Shown here in pieces: positions 30,975-41,211 of a stretch of DNA of 64,000 nt (its first letter is position 1; each line of letters begins with the position of its first letter). This DNA is from Moellerella wisconsensis ATCC 35017 (GTDB lineage: Bacteria > Pseudomonadota > Gammaproteobacteria > Enterobacterales > Enterobacteriaceae): the NCBI RefSeq assembly GCF_001294465.1, contig NZ_LGAA01000007.1, forward strand, positions 124,001 to 188,000. Direction: 5' to 3'. The position numbers and the translations under genes are program-made. The notes beneath the pieces were generated by a model. That model saw only the letters and a list, made by a program, of their open reading frames with translations, was not told where the DNA came from and did no database searches.

Positions 30975-31010
30975 ACCCCTTGAGCTTAATGCTTAAGGGG
31001 TATTTTTTTA
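30975..31010 (+). terminator. Strong intrinsic terminator, plus strand
   Basis: A 12-bp stem TACCCCTTGAGC / GCTTAAGGGGTA (one G-U pair), a 5-nt loop and seven T residues. It lies 239 bp past the yidE stop. The minus strand has no U-run, so it does not serve avtA. Confidence 0.88.
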
Positions 31011-31049
31011 TGTTATGATGATTTAAATTGTATCGATTATTATTTTGAT

Positions 31050-32303
31050 TCAATTAGCCTTTTTAAAGGCTAATTCAATTTCTTCAGCCAGAATTACGAT
31101 GCCTTTTTCAATAATTTCAGGCTCCGGTGCATAATTCATACGCATACATTGGTGAGCATGCGGCCAATCTTGTTCAATCCCCGGAAAGAAGAAATGACCT
31201 GGAACCATCAGCACACCACGTTGTTTGAGTCGGCGATATAGCTCCGCGCTGCTAATTGGTAAGTCTTTAAACCATAACCATAAGAAAATGGCACCTTCAG
31301 GTTTGTGGATCAAACATTTATCTTCTGGTAAATAGCGACGAATAATATCGATCACTTGTTCTACACGTTGTTTATAGAATGGACCAATAACATCTTTGGA
31401 TAATGACATTAAATCATTACGTCGCAGCATTTCGAGGGCTAATGCAGGGCCGACACCACCAGGGGCAAGGCTGATAATGCCATTCATATTGCTGACTGCT
31501 TCTATAATTTCTTCATTGGCGATAATGATACCGCAACGGGTACCTGGTAATCCGAGTTTAGATAAGCTCATGCACAGAATGACATTTTCATTCCAGAAAG
31601 GGGTTGCTTCAGTAAAGATAATTCCAGGGAATGGGATGCCATAAGCATTATCAATTAATAATGGAATATTATGTTGTTTCGCCAATTTATCCAGATGATG
31701 GACTTCCTCATCGGTAATTACATTACCTGTTGGATTGGTTGGCCGAGAGACACAAATAACACCAATATCATCAGTTACTTGTAGAGTATTAAAATCAACA
31801 TGATATTTGAATTGACCGTCGGGTAACAATTCAATTTGAGGTTTATTGGCTACAAACAGATCATCATCTAAGCCAGCATCGGCATAGCCGACATATTCTG
31901 GTGCCAGAGGAAATAGTACTTTGCGTTTAATTCCGTCATCAAAATGTCCAGCCAATAAATTAAATAGATAGAAAAAGGCACTTTGGCTGCCATTTGATAA
32001 GGCAATATTTTTAGCGCTGATATCCCAACCCAGCTGTGCCTTCAGGGTTTCGGCCAGCGCTTGCAGCATGGTATCTTTCCCTTGAGGCCCATCATAATTG
32101 CACAGCGTGTCTGTAAGCAGTCCATTTTGGTTCATTTCAGTCAGTAATGATTGAAAATAGTTATCCATTTCAGGAATATGTGCCGGGTTTCCGCCGCCAA
32201 GCATAATGGCCCCTGGAGTTCGAAGGCCTTCATTCAAGTCTTTCATTAATAATGAGATCCCTGAATGTTTAGCGAATTTGTTACCAAATTTAGAAAATAT
32301 CAT
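31050..32303 (-). CDS. avtA: Valine--pyruvate aminotransferase
   Basis: PLP-dependent transaminase C that exchanges amino groups between valine/alanine and their keto acids. The 417-residue protein opens MIFSKFGNKFAKHSGISLLMKDL, as in E. coli AvtA. It has the fold-type I motifs SRPTNPTGNV, IDNAYGIPFP and the PLP lysine in CMSLSKLGLPGTRCG. The C-terminal Arg contact is in HQCMRMNYA. The ribosome binding site is weak. It stands alone between the yidE and tag groups. Confidence 0.95.
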   Translation of the reverse strand: MIFSKFGNKFAKHSGISLLMKDLNEGLRTPGAIMLGGGNPAHIPEMDNYFQSLLTEMNQNGLLTDTLCNYDGPQGKDTMLQALAETLKAQLGWDISAKNIALSNGSQSAFFYLFNLLAGHFDDGIKRKVLFPLAPEYVGYADAGLDDDLFVANKPQIELLPDGQFKYHVDFNTLQVTDDIGVICVSRPTNPTGNVITDEEVHHLDKLAKQHNIPLLIDNAYGIPFPGIIFTEATPFWNENVILCMSLSKLGLPGTRCGIIIANEEIIEAVSNMNGIISLAPGGVGPALALEMLRRNDLMSLSKDVIGPFYKQRVEQVIDIIRRYLPEDKCLIHKPEGAIFLWLWFKDLPISSAELYRRLKQRGVLMVPGHFFFPGIEQDWPHAHQCMRMNYAPEPEIIEKGIVILAEEIELAFKKAN

Positions 32304-32575
32304 CTTGTTGATTCACATATAGTAAATAAATTATTAAATATTAATTATCCCAACATACTCCGCAAAAATTCAGAGTTCAACAGGTAAACCTTGTATTGGT
32401 CAAATTTATTATCTGATAATCACCTTATTTATGGGGTTATAGTTTGCCTTTTGTTGTTATATTGGTTTTTATCTCTAGATGTGGATGCGGCGGCTAATAA
32501 TAAATACTAATTTTTACTGGATACCGCTTTATATTGATTTATTAGATTGCTGAGCAGTTGATATTTAACATGTAT

Positions 32576-33142
32576 TTATTTTGCCGGACAGTTAATTAAA
32601 TGGTCGTTTACCATACCTGTGGCTTGCATAAATGCGTAGCAGGTGGTGGTACCAATAAATTTAAAGCCGTGTTTTTTTAATGCGTTAGCTAAAGCATCCG
32701 ACTGAGGCGTCGAGGCAGGAACCGCGCTGAGTTCAGTCCAATGGTTATCGATAGGTTGATGGTTAACAAATTGCCAAATGAAAGTACTAAAATCTTCGCC
32801 TTGTTCACGCATACGCAGATAGGCTTGTGCATTAGATATAATCGCGGCTATTTTTCCACGATGGCGAATTATCCGCGGATCTTGTATTAAATTCTCAATA
32901 TGCTGAGAATTCATAGCGGCAATTTTTTCAGGATCAAATTGGAAAAATAGTTCACGATAGTTTTCACGTTTTTTCAGTACAGTATACCAGGAAAGCCCTG
33001 CTTGCTGCCCTTCAAGGCAGATCAGTTCAAACAATTTCTGGTTATCATAAATTGCTTTTCCCCATTCATGATCGTGATAGCTCAGATAAAGAGGGTCATC
33101 ATTTACCCAATCACAGCGATGAGGCGTATTATCTATTTTCAT
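32576..33142 (-). CDS. tag: DNA-3-methyladenine glycosylase I
   Basis: Base-excision repair enzyme that removes 3-methyladenine from alkylated DNA. The 188-residue protein has the family core YLSYHDHEWG, FELICLEGQQAGLSWYTVLKKRENYR (with the catalytic-pocket Glu and Trp) and GFKFIGTTTCYAFMQA. Zinc ligands expected for Tag (N-terminal Cys and His, C-terminal His-x3-Cys in NDHLINC) are present. It is divergent from glyQS; tag near glyQS is common in Enterobacterales. The avtA-tag spacer (272 bp) shows nothing else. Confidence 0.95.
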   Translation of the reverse strand: MKIDNTPHRCDWVNDDPLYLSYHDHEWGKAIYDNQKLFELICLEGQQAGLSWYTVLKKRENYRELFFQFDPEKIAAMNSQHIENLIQDPRIIRHRGKIAAIISNAQAYLRMREQGEDFSTFIWQFVNHQPIDNHWTELSAVPASTPQSDALANALKKHGFKFIGTTTCYAFMQATGMVNDHLINCPAK

Positions 33143-33331
33143 TTTAAGATCCTGAGTCTGTATGTTGAAATTTTGTACTTACTTATACTGTATATAAAAA
33201 CAGTTTAGAAGCAAATTAGTGAATTTTTTTATTATCATTACAAATAGACTGGGATTCGATGCTGTATATCTGGCGTTCAAAGGGTATACTTATCTACTTT
33301 AATAAATTCATGTATCGCGTGCGGACTTAAC

Positions 33332-34240
33332 ATGCAAAAGTTTGATACCAAAACCTTCCAGGGTCTGATCCTGACACTTCAGGATTACTGGGCGCGCCAA
33401 GGCTGTACCATTGTTCAACCATTGGATATGGAAGTCGGCGCAGGAACATCTCATCCAATGACATGCTTGAGAGCATTGGGACCAGAGCCTATAGCTGCGG
33501 CTTACGTTCAGCCATCACGTCGTCCGACGGATGGTCGTTATGGTGAAAACCCTAACCGTCTCCAGCATTACTATCAATTTCAGGTGATCATTAAGCCTTC
33601 GCCTGACAATATTCAAGAGCTGTATCTCGGTTCATTAAAAGAACTTGGTCTTGATCCAACCGTTCATGATATTCGCTTCGTCGAAGATAACTGGGAAAAT
33701 CCAACATTGGGTGCTTGGGGGCTCGGTTGGGAAGTCTGGCTTAACGGCATGGAAGTCACTCAATTTACCTATTTCCAACAAGTGGGTGGTTTAGAGTGTA
33801 AACCAGTTACCGGCGAGATAACTTATGGCTTAGAACGTCTGGCAATGTATATTCAAGGCGTAGACAGCGTGTATGACTTAGTGTGGTGCGATGGCCCATT
33901 AGGCAAAACCACTTATGGTGATATTTATCATCAAAACGAAGTTGAGCAGTCTACCTATAACTTTGAATATGCAAATGTTGATTTCTTGTTCACTTGTTTT
34001 GAAGAGTACGAGAAAGAAGCGCAGTATTTACTGTCTCTGGAATCCCCACTGCCATTACCCGCTTATGAACGTATTTTAAAAGCTGCTCATACGTTTAACT
34101 TGCTAGATGCGCGTAAAGCTATCTCAGTAACTGAGCGCCAACGCTATATTTTGCGTATCCGTACCCTAACTAAAGCGGTTGCTGAAGCTTATTATGCATC
34201 CCGTGAAGCGTTAGGATTCCCTATGTGTCACAAGAACTAA
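33332..34240 (+). CDS. glyQ: Glycyl-tRNA synthetase alpha subunit
   Basis: Catalytic subunit of the bacterial alpha2-beta2 glycyl-tRNA synthetase. It has 302 residues, with class II motifs in [22 protein letters not shown]-type N-terminal sequence and [22 protein letters not shown]. Motif 3 is in [15 protein letters not shown]. coli GlyQ has 303 residues. glyS starts 9 bp downstream, so the two subunits are cotranslated from one operon. Confidence 0.98.
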   Translation: MQKFDTKTFQGLILTLQDYWARQGCTIVQPLDMEVGAGTSHPMTCLRALGPEPIAAAYVQPSRRPTDGRYGENPNRLQHYYQFQVIIKPSPDNIQELYLGSLKELGLDPTVHDIRFVEDNWENPTLGAWGLGWEVWLNGMEVTQFTYFQQVGGLECKPVTGEITYGLERLAMYIQGVDSVYDLVWCDGPLGKTTYGDIYHQNEVEQSTYNFEYANVDFLFTCFEEYEKEAQYLLSLESPLPLPAYERILKAAHTFNLLDARKAISVTERQRYILRIRTLTKAVAEAYYASREALGFPMCHKN

Positions 34241-34249
34241 GAGGCTGTT

Positions 34250-36319
34250 ATGACTCAACAGACTTTCCTGGTGGAAATCGGCACCGAAGAGTTACCGCCG
34301 AAGGCTCTTCGTTCTCTTGCTGAATCATTTGCGGCGAACTTAACGGCTGAATTGGATAACGCTAACGTTGATCATGGCAAAGTAACGTGGTTTGCTGCGC
34401 CGCGTCGCTTAGCGATTAAAGTTGCCGATATGGCGCCATCTCAACCTGATTTAGTGGTTGAAAAACGCGGTCCTGCAATTTCTCAAGCATTTGATGCCGA
34501 GGGTAACCCGACCAAAGCTGCGGAAGGTTGGGCGCGAGGCTGCGGGATTACTGTAGATCAAGCTGAGCGTTTGACCACTGATAAAGGTGAATGGTTATTA
34601 TATCGCGCGCAAGTAAAAGGCCAGCCAGTAACGCAGTTATTAATTGATATGGTTAGCCGTTCATTAGCTAAATTACCTATTCCTAAGCTAATGCGTTGGG
34701 GCGATAAAGAAACCCATTTTGTGCGTCCAGTTCATACGGTTACGTTGTTGTTAGGCAGCGATATCGTTGAGGGTCAAGTACTGGGTATTAAGAGTGATCG
34801 TGTGATCCGTGGGCATCGTTTCATGGGTGAAGCTGAATTTGCGCTTGAAAATGCTGATCAATATCCAGATATTTTACTGGAGCGTGGTAAAGTCGTTGCT
34901 GATTATGAGCAACGTAAAGCCACCATTAAAGCAGGAGCTGAAAAAGCGGCTCAAGAATTAGGCGGCGTGGCTGATTTAACTGAAAGCTTACTTGAAGAAG
35001 TCACTTCTTTAGTCGAATGGCCTGTTGTTTTGACGGCAAAATTTGAAGAAAAATTCCTTGAAGTGCCTTCAGAAGCATTAGTTTATACCATGAAAGGTGA
35101 TCAGAAATATTTCCCAGTCTATGATAAAGAGGGCAAATTACTGCCGAATTTTATCTTTGTGACTAACATTGAATCTTCTGATCCGCAGCAAATTATTTCG
35201 GGTAATGAGAAGGTGGTAAGACCGCGTTTAGCTGATGCCGAATTCTTCTTTAACACTGACCGTAAACAACGCCTTGAAGATAATTTACCTCGTTTAGAAA
35301 CCGTACTATTCCAGAAACAACTAGGCACATTACGTGATAAAACTGAGCGTTTAGAAGTCTTATCCGGTTGGATTGCAGGAAAAATTGGTGCTGATGTTAA
35401 CCATGCAACACGCGCAGGTTTACTGGCTAAATGTGACTTAATGACCAATATGGTATTCGAATTTACCGATACCCAAGGTGTTATGGGCATGCATTATGCT
35501 CGTCACGATGGTGAAGCTGAAGATGTCGCGTTGGCACTTAAAGAGCAATATCAGCCGCGTTTCTCGGGCGATTCTCTGCCATCAACTGATGTTTCTGCTG
35601 CGTTAGCATTAGCTGAAAAAATGGATACTCTCGCTGGGATCTTTGGTATTGGCCAATTCCCTAAAGGTGATAAAGACCCATTTGCTTTACGCCGCGCTGC
35701 ATTAGGTGTGTTACGCATTATTGTGGAAAAAGGCTATCAGCTCGATTTAGTAGAAATGACACAAGAAGCCGCGCGTTTGTACGGTGATAAACTGACTAAC
35801 CAGAATGTAGTTCAGGATGTTGTGGAGTTTATGCTGGGACGTTTCCGTGCATGGTATCAAGAACTGGGTTATAGCATTGATACTATTCAAGCTGTTTTAG
35901 CGCGTCGTCCAACGCAGCCAGCTGACTTTGATGCTCGAGTGAAAGCAGTAACTTATTTCCGCACACTGGAAGAAGCAACAGCTTTGGCAGCAGCGAATAA
36001 ACGTGTCTCTAATATTCTGAGTAAATCAGCAGAAAAACTGGATGGCAGTGTACAAGCTGCGGTTCTCAAAGCGCCAGAAGAAGTTAAATTAGCGACTCAT
36101 TTGGTTGTTCTGCAAGAGAAATTAGCACCAATGTTCGCGGCTGGGCAATATAAAGAAGCGCTAGTCGAACTCGCCTCATTACGCGAAGTGGTTGACGGCT
36201 TCTTTGATAATGTAATGGTTATGGATGAAGATCATGCGGTACGTATTAATCGCCTGACACTTTTAAACCAATTACGTGAGTTATTCTTAAAAGTAGCTGA
36301 TATATCTGTTTTGCAGTAA
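34250..36319 (+). CDS. glyS: Glycyl-tRNA synthetase beta subunit
   Basis: The tRNA-binding beta subunit, 689 residues as in E. coli. It starts [20 protein letters not shown] and contains [23 protein letters not shown] and the HD-like region [19 protein letters not shown]. The C-terminal anticodon-binding-like domain ends [35 protein letters not shown] precedes the ATG. Downstream 376 bp lead to the tRNA gene. Confidence 0.98.
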   Translation: MTQQTFLVEIGTEELPPKALRSLAESFAANLTAELDNANVDHGKVTWFAAPRRLAIKVADMAPSQPDLVVEKRGPAISQAFDAEGNPTKAAEGWARGCGITVDQAERLTTDKGEWLLYRAQVKGQPVTQLLIDMVSRSLAKLPIPKLMRWGDKETHFVRPVHTVTLLLGSDIVEGQVLGIKSDRVIRGHRFMGEAEFALENADQYPDILLERGKVVADYEQRKATIKAGAEKAAQELGGVADLTESLLEEVTSLVEWPVVLTAKFEEKFLEVPSEALVYTMKGDQKYFPVYDKEGKLLPNFIFVTNIESSDPQQIISGNEKVVRPRLADAEFFFNTDRKQRLEDNLPRLETVLFQKQLGTLRDKTERLEVLSGWIAGKIGADVNHATRAGLLAKCDLMTNMVFEFTDTQGVMGMHYARHDGEAEDVALALKEQYQPRFSGDSLPSTDVSAALALAEKMDTLAGIFGIGQFPKGDKDPFALRRAALGVLRIIVEKGYQLDLVEMTQEAARLYGDKLTNQNVVQDVVEFMLGRFRAWYQELGYSIDTIQAVLARRPTQPADFDARVKAVTYFRTLEEATALAAANKRVSNILSKSAEKLDGSVQAAVLKAPEEVKLATHLVVLQEKLAPMFAAGQYKEALVELASLREVVDGFFDNVMVMDEDHAVRINRLTLLNQLRELFLKVADISVLQ

Positions 36320-36654
36320 ATTGAACAGTATAGAGTAGCATTACGCGACTCTAGAGGATTGTGCTGATATGACTGTGGCTAGTTATTGGGTTGATTATCG
36401 TATTATGTAATTAATATGATTAAAATTAACCGAATAGCTAGCTATTTTTTTGTCACGATAAAATGGCTATAAATATAGCTATCAATACGTTTATCAATAT
36501 AGTTATGAATATAGCTATGAAACTAATAAATAAAAATATAAGCACTTTCGCGCGTAATTTTTGGGCCTAAATACTAGATATCTCGCTGACTTGGCTTATT
36601 CCATACTAAGTTGATGGTTTTATCAGCAATCAAACAGTTAGCGCTAAAAAGCAG
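36320..36654. other. glyS-tRNA spacer
   Basis: AT-rich, no gene seen. Around 36460-36525 the motif ATAGCTAT and variants (tagctat, atatagctat) recur four or five times and could fold on themselves, but they are imperfect and short. I see no clear terminator for glyS. Confidence 0.4.
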
Positions 36655-36683
36655 TTGACGATAGAGAATATCCGCAGTATTAT
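36655..36683 (+). promoter_or_regulatory. tRNA-Pro promoter
   Basis: TTGACG, a 17-nt spacer and TATTAT form a strong sigma-70 promoter ending 12 bp before the mature tRNA. The following GCACACC is a GC-rich discriminator of the type found at stringently controlled stable-RNA promoters. Confidence 0.82.
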
Positions 36684-36695
36684 GCACACCGATTT

Positions 36696-36772
36696 CGGCG
36701 AGTAGCGCAGCTTGGTAGCGCAACTGGTTTGGGACCAGTGGGTCGGAGGTTCGAATCCTCTCTCGCCGACCA
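36696..36772 (+). tRNA. proM: tRNA-Pro (UGG)
   Basis: A 77-nt tRNA with encoded CCA. The acceptor stem CGGCGAG pairs with CTCGCCG followed by ACCA. The anticodon stem ACTGG/CCAGT encloses the loop TTTGGGA, anticodon TGG. The T-arm is CGGAGGTTCGAATCCTCTC-like with GTTCGAAT. The sequence appears identical to E. coli proM as I remember it. It has its own promoter and terminator, so it is transcribed singly, unlike the four-tRNA operon of E. coli. Confidence 0.97.
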
Positions 36773-36779
36773 AATTCCT

Positions 36780-36808
36780 AACCCCACCTGTTTCAGGTGG
36801 GGTTTTTT
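36780..36808 (+). terminator. Terminator of the tRNA-Pro gene
   Basis: A 10-bp perfect stem ACCCCACCTG... / CAGGTGGGGT with a TTT loop is followed by six T residues, starting 8 bp past the CCA. Confidence 0.93.
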
Positions 36809-37206
36809 GTTTCTATGTTTTTAATTCTGAATTTTTTGATTTTCTATTTCTAATTCTCTATTTCTAATTATCTATTTTTAATTTTGGTTTCATTATCTTT
36901 AGTTTTATCTATTTTTTCTCTATTTTATATTTATCTAACATATATTTTTAACAAACTAATAGCTCTAAGCTAATACGTCTCAACTAATATGTATAACTTA
37001 TGTTATTAATATTATTTAATTGATATTAATTTCTTGTATGATTCTTTTATTGTAGATACATTAATTATTTTTCATAGGACGAAAAATTTTAGGGTAGGAT
37101 ATAATAAACAAGGTTTATTTAAATAGATGCTGGTATTAAATTATTATGTGAATTAATCGCAATATTTGAATTAAGGAATAATTCAAATAATTATTAAGGA
37201 AGATAA
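36809..37206. other. AT-rich spacer after tRNA-Pro
   Basis: About 400 bp of very AT-rich, low-complexity DNA (TTTCTAATT-like runs) leads to the TpsB gene. No partial copy of the tRNA 3' end, integrase or gene is visible in it. Confidence 0.5.
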
Positions 37207-38871
37207 ATGAAGCTAAAAACAGTAATATTTATTTTATTATTTATAACATATGCCGATGCTGAGGAATTGTTAAATAATGAAGTATTATATGAGCAAATAA
37301 AGGATTCTGAGCATATTATCGATCAACCTCGAGCCCAACTATTTGAGTTAGGCCAACAGAATCATTCTCCTATTCAGTTACCGTATGAATCATCATGTTT
37401 AACTATTCATCAGATTCATTTTAGCGGTAAAAAGCAATTTCCTTTACTGACTGAAAAAAAATTACAGCAATGGTCAGATATACTAATAGGTAAATGTTTG
37501 GGTAATGAAGGAATTGATATTTATCTCTCTTATATTGAACAACAATTATCTACTATAGGCTATGTGACATCTCAGGTATTGATCCCACAACAAAATTTAT
37601 TATTTGGAATTTTAACCATCCAATTAGTACCTGGTATTATTTCCAAAATTATTTATTACGATACACAACAAGAACATTATTCATTAGATAATGCTTTTGT
37701 TTATGATAAAAAGAGTCCATTAAATTTGCGGGCTTTGGAGCAGGGATTAGATAATTTACAGAATGCACCATTAACTGAGCCGACTATTCATGTTAATCAA
37801 GATCCAGATGAAGCTCAAAGTAGTATTATTGTTATTCAAAGGCATAAGCAACGTGGCCTATATGGACGAATTACCTTTGATGGTAGAAAATTACCCGGCA
37901 AAGCAGATTATTTAATAAATAATATTCTACTATTAAGTAACCCTCTATTATTAAATGATTCTCTATATTTATCTTTAGGTCGAGATGCGGATAATGATCA
38001 CTCCAAAGGGCTAAAAAATGCTTATTTTTCTTATTCGATACCTTATAAATATGGGCTTTTTACAGCTATGGGATCTTATCAGGATACCTATAATGATGCT
38101 GGTTTGACGTTTTCTGATGGCCGCTCAGTGCGTTATGCGCAGCGAAGTAAATATATTAGTATCGAAAGTAGTTATTTACTACATCGTGATTTTAATACTA
38201 AAACATCTTTGGTGATTGGGACTCAATTACATACGTTAAATACTTTTTTAGCTGGGATCCGCTTGGATAATACAGAAAAGCGACTGGCCAGTTATGCAGT
38301 TGTTGGTTTAAATCATCAGTGGTTTTTACCTCGAGGGCAGGCTGATTTTTCTGTACGCTATAAACAAGCTACAGACTGGTTTGGTGCTAAGTTAATTCAT
38401 GATTTAGAATTAAAGAAAGCTCAAATTTACCAATTTAGTGCAGATATCTCTCAATATTTCTTCTTATTCTCTCAGCCATTTTTATATCATTCCGCGGTTG
38501 AAATTCAATTAGCTCATTCTTTATTAGACGGAAAGCTCGATAAGACGTCGCTAGCGGGCAGAAACGGATTAAAAGGTTTTACTTACGCAACCACTCGCTC
38601 AGGTTCACAGGCATTAGAAATCAAGCAACAATTGAGCTGGCTAGCGCCTTTTCCTAAAGGACAATTATATTGGGGGATTGATTATGGGGCGATTTCAGAG
38701 GATAGAGGATATTTTTGGCGTGATAATCGCTTATTAGGTACTGAAATTGGTGTAAAAGGACAATTTAAGGCGATTAATTATCAAGCTTTTATTGGTGCAC
38801 CTCTATGGAAACCGGCGCAGACACGAGCTGATCCCCTAATAACGGGTTTTATTATAGGTATCAGTTATTAA
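37207..38871 (+). CDS. Two-partner secretion outer-membrane translocator (TpsB, ShlB/FhaC family), no partner nearby
   Basis: A 554-residue protein with a short signal peptide (MKLKTVIFILLFITYADA). A POTRA_2-like domain (about 65-140, LTIHQIHFSGKKQFPLLTEKKLQ) is followed by a second POTRA region and a ShlB-type 16-strand barrel to a terminal aromatic residue (IIGISY). Barrel motif GIDYGAI is kept, but the usual VRGY/F motif of loop L6 reads LKGF (GRNGLKGFTYA). Such proteins export large TpsA hemolysins, adhesins or CdiA toxins; no TpsA gene lies within this window beside it. AAGGA precedes the ATG. Codon use is more AT-rich than dpp next door, consistent with acquired DNA. Confidence 0.85.
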   Translation: MKLKTVIFILLFITYADAEELLNNEVLYEQIKDSEHIIDQPRAQLFELGQQNHSPIQLPYESSCLTIHQIHFSGKKQFPLLTEKKLQQWSDILIGKCLGNEGIDIYLSYIEQQLSTIGYVTSQVLIPQQNLLFGILTIQLVPGIISKIIYYDTQQEHYSLDNAFVYDKKSPLNLRALEQGLDNLQNAPLTEPTIHVNQDPDEAQSSIIVIQRHKQRGLYGRITFDGRKLPGKADYLINNILLLSNPLLLNDSLYLSLGRDADNDHSKGLKNAYFSYSIPYKYGLFTAMGSYQDTYNDAGLTFSDGRSVRYAQRSKYISIESSYLLHRDFNTKTSLVIGTQLHTLNTFLAGIRLDNTEKRLASYAVVGLNHQWFLPRGQADFSVRYKQATDWFGAKLIHDLELKKAQIYQFSADISQYFFLFSQPFLYHSAVEIQLAHSLLDGKLDKTSLAGRNGLKGFTYATTRSGSQALEIKQQLSWLAPFPKGQLYWGIDYGAISEDRGYFWRDNRLLGTEIGVKGQFKAINYQAFIGAPLWKPAQTRADPLITGFIIGISY

Positions 38872-39432
38872 TTTATCGGGTGGAATATATCAGCTTAGTA
38901 CCGATTAACTAAAATTGTTTAGACTGGAATATATTTTGAATGGATAATATCGTGGCATGATCACCTATTATCTGTTCAATTTTTTATAGTGATTTATATT
39001 GTTTCATTTAATGAGAAGTTAGGCTCATAAACAGCTTTAAAAGAATTTTACTTCCACCCGACCAGAATAATATTCGGCAATATTCCCAATCCTCCTCAAT
39101 ATTCGTTCAATAACTGACCGCTTAATCACAAATATAAAAATAAATCAGGTAGTGATAACTTTTTAAATATGACTAATTTTGCAGTTTTATTGACTATGTT
39201 ATTAATTAGCAGGCTATATTTTACACTGAATTTGTAATAAAAATGTTTCACTTATGTTTTTTAAAACCACACAAGTAAAATGGAATAGGTGTTGACGTTA
39301 GTAGTTACAGTTGTTTTATTGTCCAAAGGATAACAGTAAATAAATTTAATAAATCCGAATTTCCTGGTGATATGACCGGAAAAATTTAACGACATAACAA
39401 TCAAAATTGCAAACATATACAGGAGCAAGTCG
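38872..39432. other. TpsB-dppA spacer
   Basis: 561 bp without a gene. The last 200 bp should hold the dppA promoter and leader. The leader contains CATAACAATC and CAAAATTGCAAACATA just before the ribosome site, the C/A-rich type of sequence through which GcvB represses dppA in other enterics. The pairing here is an inference. Confidence 0.4.
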
Positions 39433-41043
39433 ATGAAACGCTCTATAAAAAAGACAGGGGCATTAACCGTTGGTTTAACATTGGCAGCGTTAGCGGTATC
39501 TGCCTCTGTGCAGGCCAAAACATTGGTATATTGTTCTGAAGGTTCTCCCGAAGGTTTTAATCCTCAATTATTTACTTCGGGCACGACCTACGATGCGAGT
39601 TCAGTGCCGCTGTATAATCGGTTAGTTGAATTCAAACAGGGTACTACTGAAATCGAACCGGGTCTGGCGGAAAGCTGGGATGTCAGCGCAGATGGCAAAG
39701 TTTATACTTTTCATTTACGCAAAGGTGTGAAATGGCATGCAAATAAAGCATTTAAGCCTACGCGTGAGTTTAATGCCGATGATGTCGTGTATTCATTTAT
39801 GCGCCAGAAAGATCCTAATCATCCATATCACCAAGTATCTGGTGGAAGCTATGAGTATTTTAGTGGCATGGATATGGATAATATGATCGAGAAAATTGAA
39901 AAGGTTGATAATAATACCGTCCGTTTCACACTTTCTCGTCCTGAAGCCCCATTCTTGGCGGATATGGCAATGGATTTCGCCTCTATTCTGTCAGCGGAAT
40001 ATGCCGATAAAATGTTGGCGGCGGGTAAACCCGAGCAGGTTGACTTGAGTCCTATCGGGACTGGGCCTTTCCTGTTACAGCAATATCAAAAAGATTCTCG
40101 TATTCTGTTTAAAGCTAATAAAGATTACTGGGGAACGGTGCCAAAAATTGATCGACTGGTATTCTCTATTACTCCAGATGCCTCGGTACGTTACGCCAAA
40201 TTACAAAAAAATGAATGCCAGATTATGCCGTATCCTAATCCGGCTGATTTAGCGCGTATGAAAGAAGACAAGAATATTGTTCTGCTTGAACAACCGGGCT
40301 TAAACGTCGGTTACCTCTCATTTAACGTCGAAAAGAAACCGCTAGATAATCAAAAAGTGCGTCAGGCACTGACGATGGCGGTTAATAAAGATGCGATTAT
40401 TGATGCGGTATATCAAGGCGCAGGGCAAAAAGCCAAAAACCTGATCCCACCTACGATGTGGGGCTATAACGATACGCTTGTGGATTATCAATACGATCCA
40501 GAAAAAGCTAAACAGCTATTAAAAGAAGCTGGATTCGCGGACGGTTTTACTATTGATTTATGGGCGATGCCTGTTCAGCGTCCGTATAATCCAAATGCTC
40601 GACGTATGGCAGAAATGATCCAAGCCGACTGGGCTAAAGTTGGTGTTAAATCAAAAGTCGTGACTTACGAATGGGGTGAGTACTTGAAACGCGCGAAAGA
40701 TGGCGAACATCAGACCGTGATGATGGGATGGACAGGGGATAATGGCGACCCGGATAACTTCTTTGCTACCTTATTTAGCTGCGCTGCTAAGGCTCAGGGC
40801 TCCAACTACTCAAAATGGTGCTACAAAGGTTTTGAAGATAAAATTCAGCCTGCACGTATCACCGCAAATCATGATGAGCGAGTTAGCTTATATCAACAAG
40901 CACAGGCTGTTATGCATGAGCAAGCACCAGCATTGATTATTGCACATTCAACCGTGTTTGAACCGATCCGAAAAGAAGTGAAAGGCTATGTTGTTGATCC
41001 ATTAGGCAAACATCACTTCGACCAAGTAGATATTGAAGAATAA
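39433..41043 (+). CDS. dppA: Dipeptide ABC transporter, periplasmic binding protein
   Basis: Periplasmic receptor for dipeptides (and heme and tripeptides to some extent). The 536-residue protein has a signal peptide ending SVQAKTL, after residue 28. It is an SBP_bac_5 protein with LVYCSEGSPEGFNPQLFTSGTTYDAS near the N-terminus, as in E. coli DppA. The family segment is GTGPFLLQQYQKDSRILFKANKDYWG. AGGAG precedes the ATG. It is separated from dppB by 168 bp containing a hairpin, as expected for an abundant binding protein. Confidence 0.97.
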   Translation: MKRSIKKTGALTVGLTLAALAVSASVQAKTLVYCSEGSPEGFNPQLFTSGTTYDASSVPLYNRLVEFKQGTTEIEPGLAESWDVSADGKVYTFHLRKGVKWHANKAFKPTREFNADDVVYSFMRQKDPNHPYHQVSGGSYEYFSGMDMDNMIEKIEKVDNNTVRFTLSRPEAPFLADMAMDFASILSAEYADKMLAAGKPEQVDLSPIGTGPFLLQQYQKDSRILFKANKDYWGTVPKIDRLVFSITPDASVRYAKLQKNECQIMPYPNPADLARMKEDKNIVLLEQPGLNVGYLSFNVEKKPLDNQKVRQALTMAVNKDAIIDAVYQGAGQKAKNLIPPTMWGYNDTLVDYQYDPEKAKQLLKEAGFADGFTIDLWAMPVQRPYNPNARRMAEMIQADWAKVGVKSKVVTYEWGEYLKRAKDGEHQTVMMGWTGDNGDPDNFFATLFSCAAKAQGSNYSKWCYKGFEDKIQPARITANHDERVSLYQQAQAVMHEQAPALIIAHSTVFEPIRKEVKGYVVDPLGKHHFDQVDIEE

Positions 41044-41092
41044 CCTTTTTTATTCTGTTATCGCCATTCTCTGTTAAGTCTTGCGGAGGGTG

Positions 41093-41113
41093 GCTTCATG
41101 GACTTCATGAAGC
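41093..41113 (+). terminator. Hairpin between dppA and dppB
   Basis: A perfect 8-bp stem GCTTCATG / CATGAAGC with a 5-nt loop lies 50 bp after the dppA stop. There is no U-run. It probably protects the 3' end of processed dppA mRNA and lowers read-through expression of dppBCDF. Confidence 0.6.
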
Positions 41114-41211
41114 AGTGTATAGAGTAGTTATCTATGAGCCTAGAAGAGATATTTTCTTCTGATTCAAACAGTCCTAGAGCTGTTAGTCGTATTTAAAAGG
41201 AAATTCGGGAT

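Larger units (their letters stand above)
30823..31010 (+). ncRNA. Candidate small RNA / small-protein mRNA after yidE
   Basis: A possible start just after the Fur-box-like sequence and a strong terminator at 30975-31010 would bound a transcript of about 190 nt. It contains a hairpin (GGTGATA / TATCATC near 30901-30917), a long unpaired stretch and an AATTTTT segment just before the terminator, as in Hfq-binding sRNAs. It also contains the 19-codon frame listed separately. I do not recognise it as RyhB or any known sRNA. The alternative is that it is simply the long 3' UTR of yidE. Confidence 0.4.

Noticed and set aside
35119-35490. 123-residue frame antisense to glyS
   Set aside because: A shadow of a highly conserved gene with no independent support.
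36460-36530. Repeated ATAGCTAT motifs after glyS
   Set aside because: Short, imperfect and in very AT-rich DNA; chance is an adequate explanation.
36696-38871. Genomic island integrated at tRNA-Pro
   Set aside because: No integrase gene and no direct repeat of the tRNA 3' end were found up to dppA. Only the AT-rich spacer and a lone TpsB suggest transfer, which is not enough.
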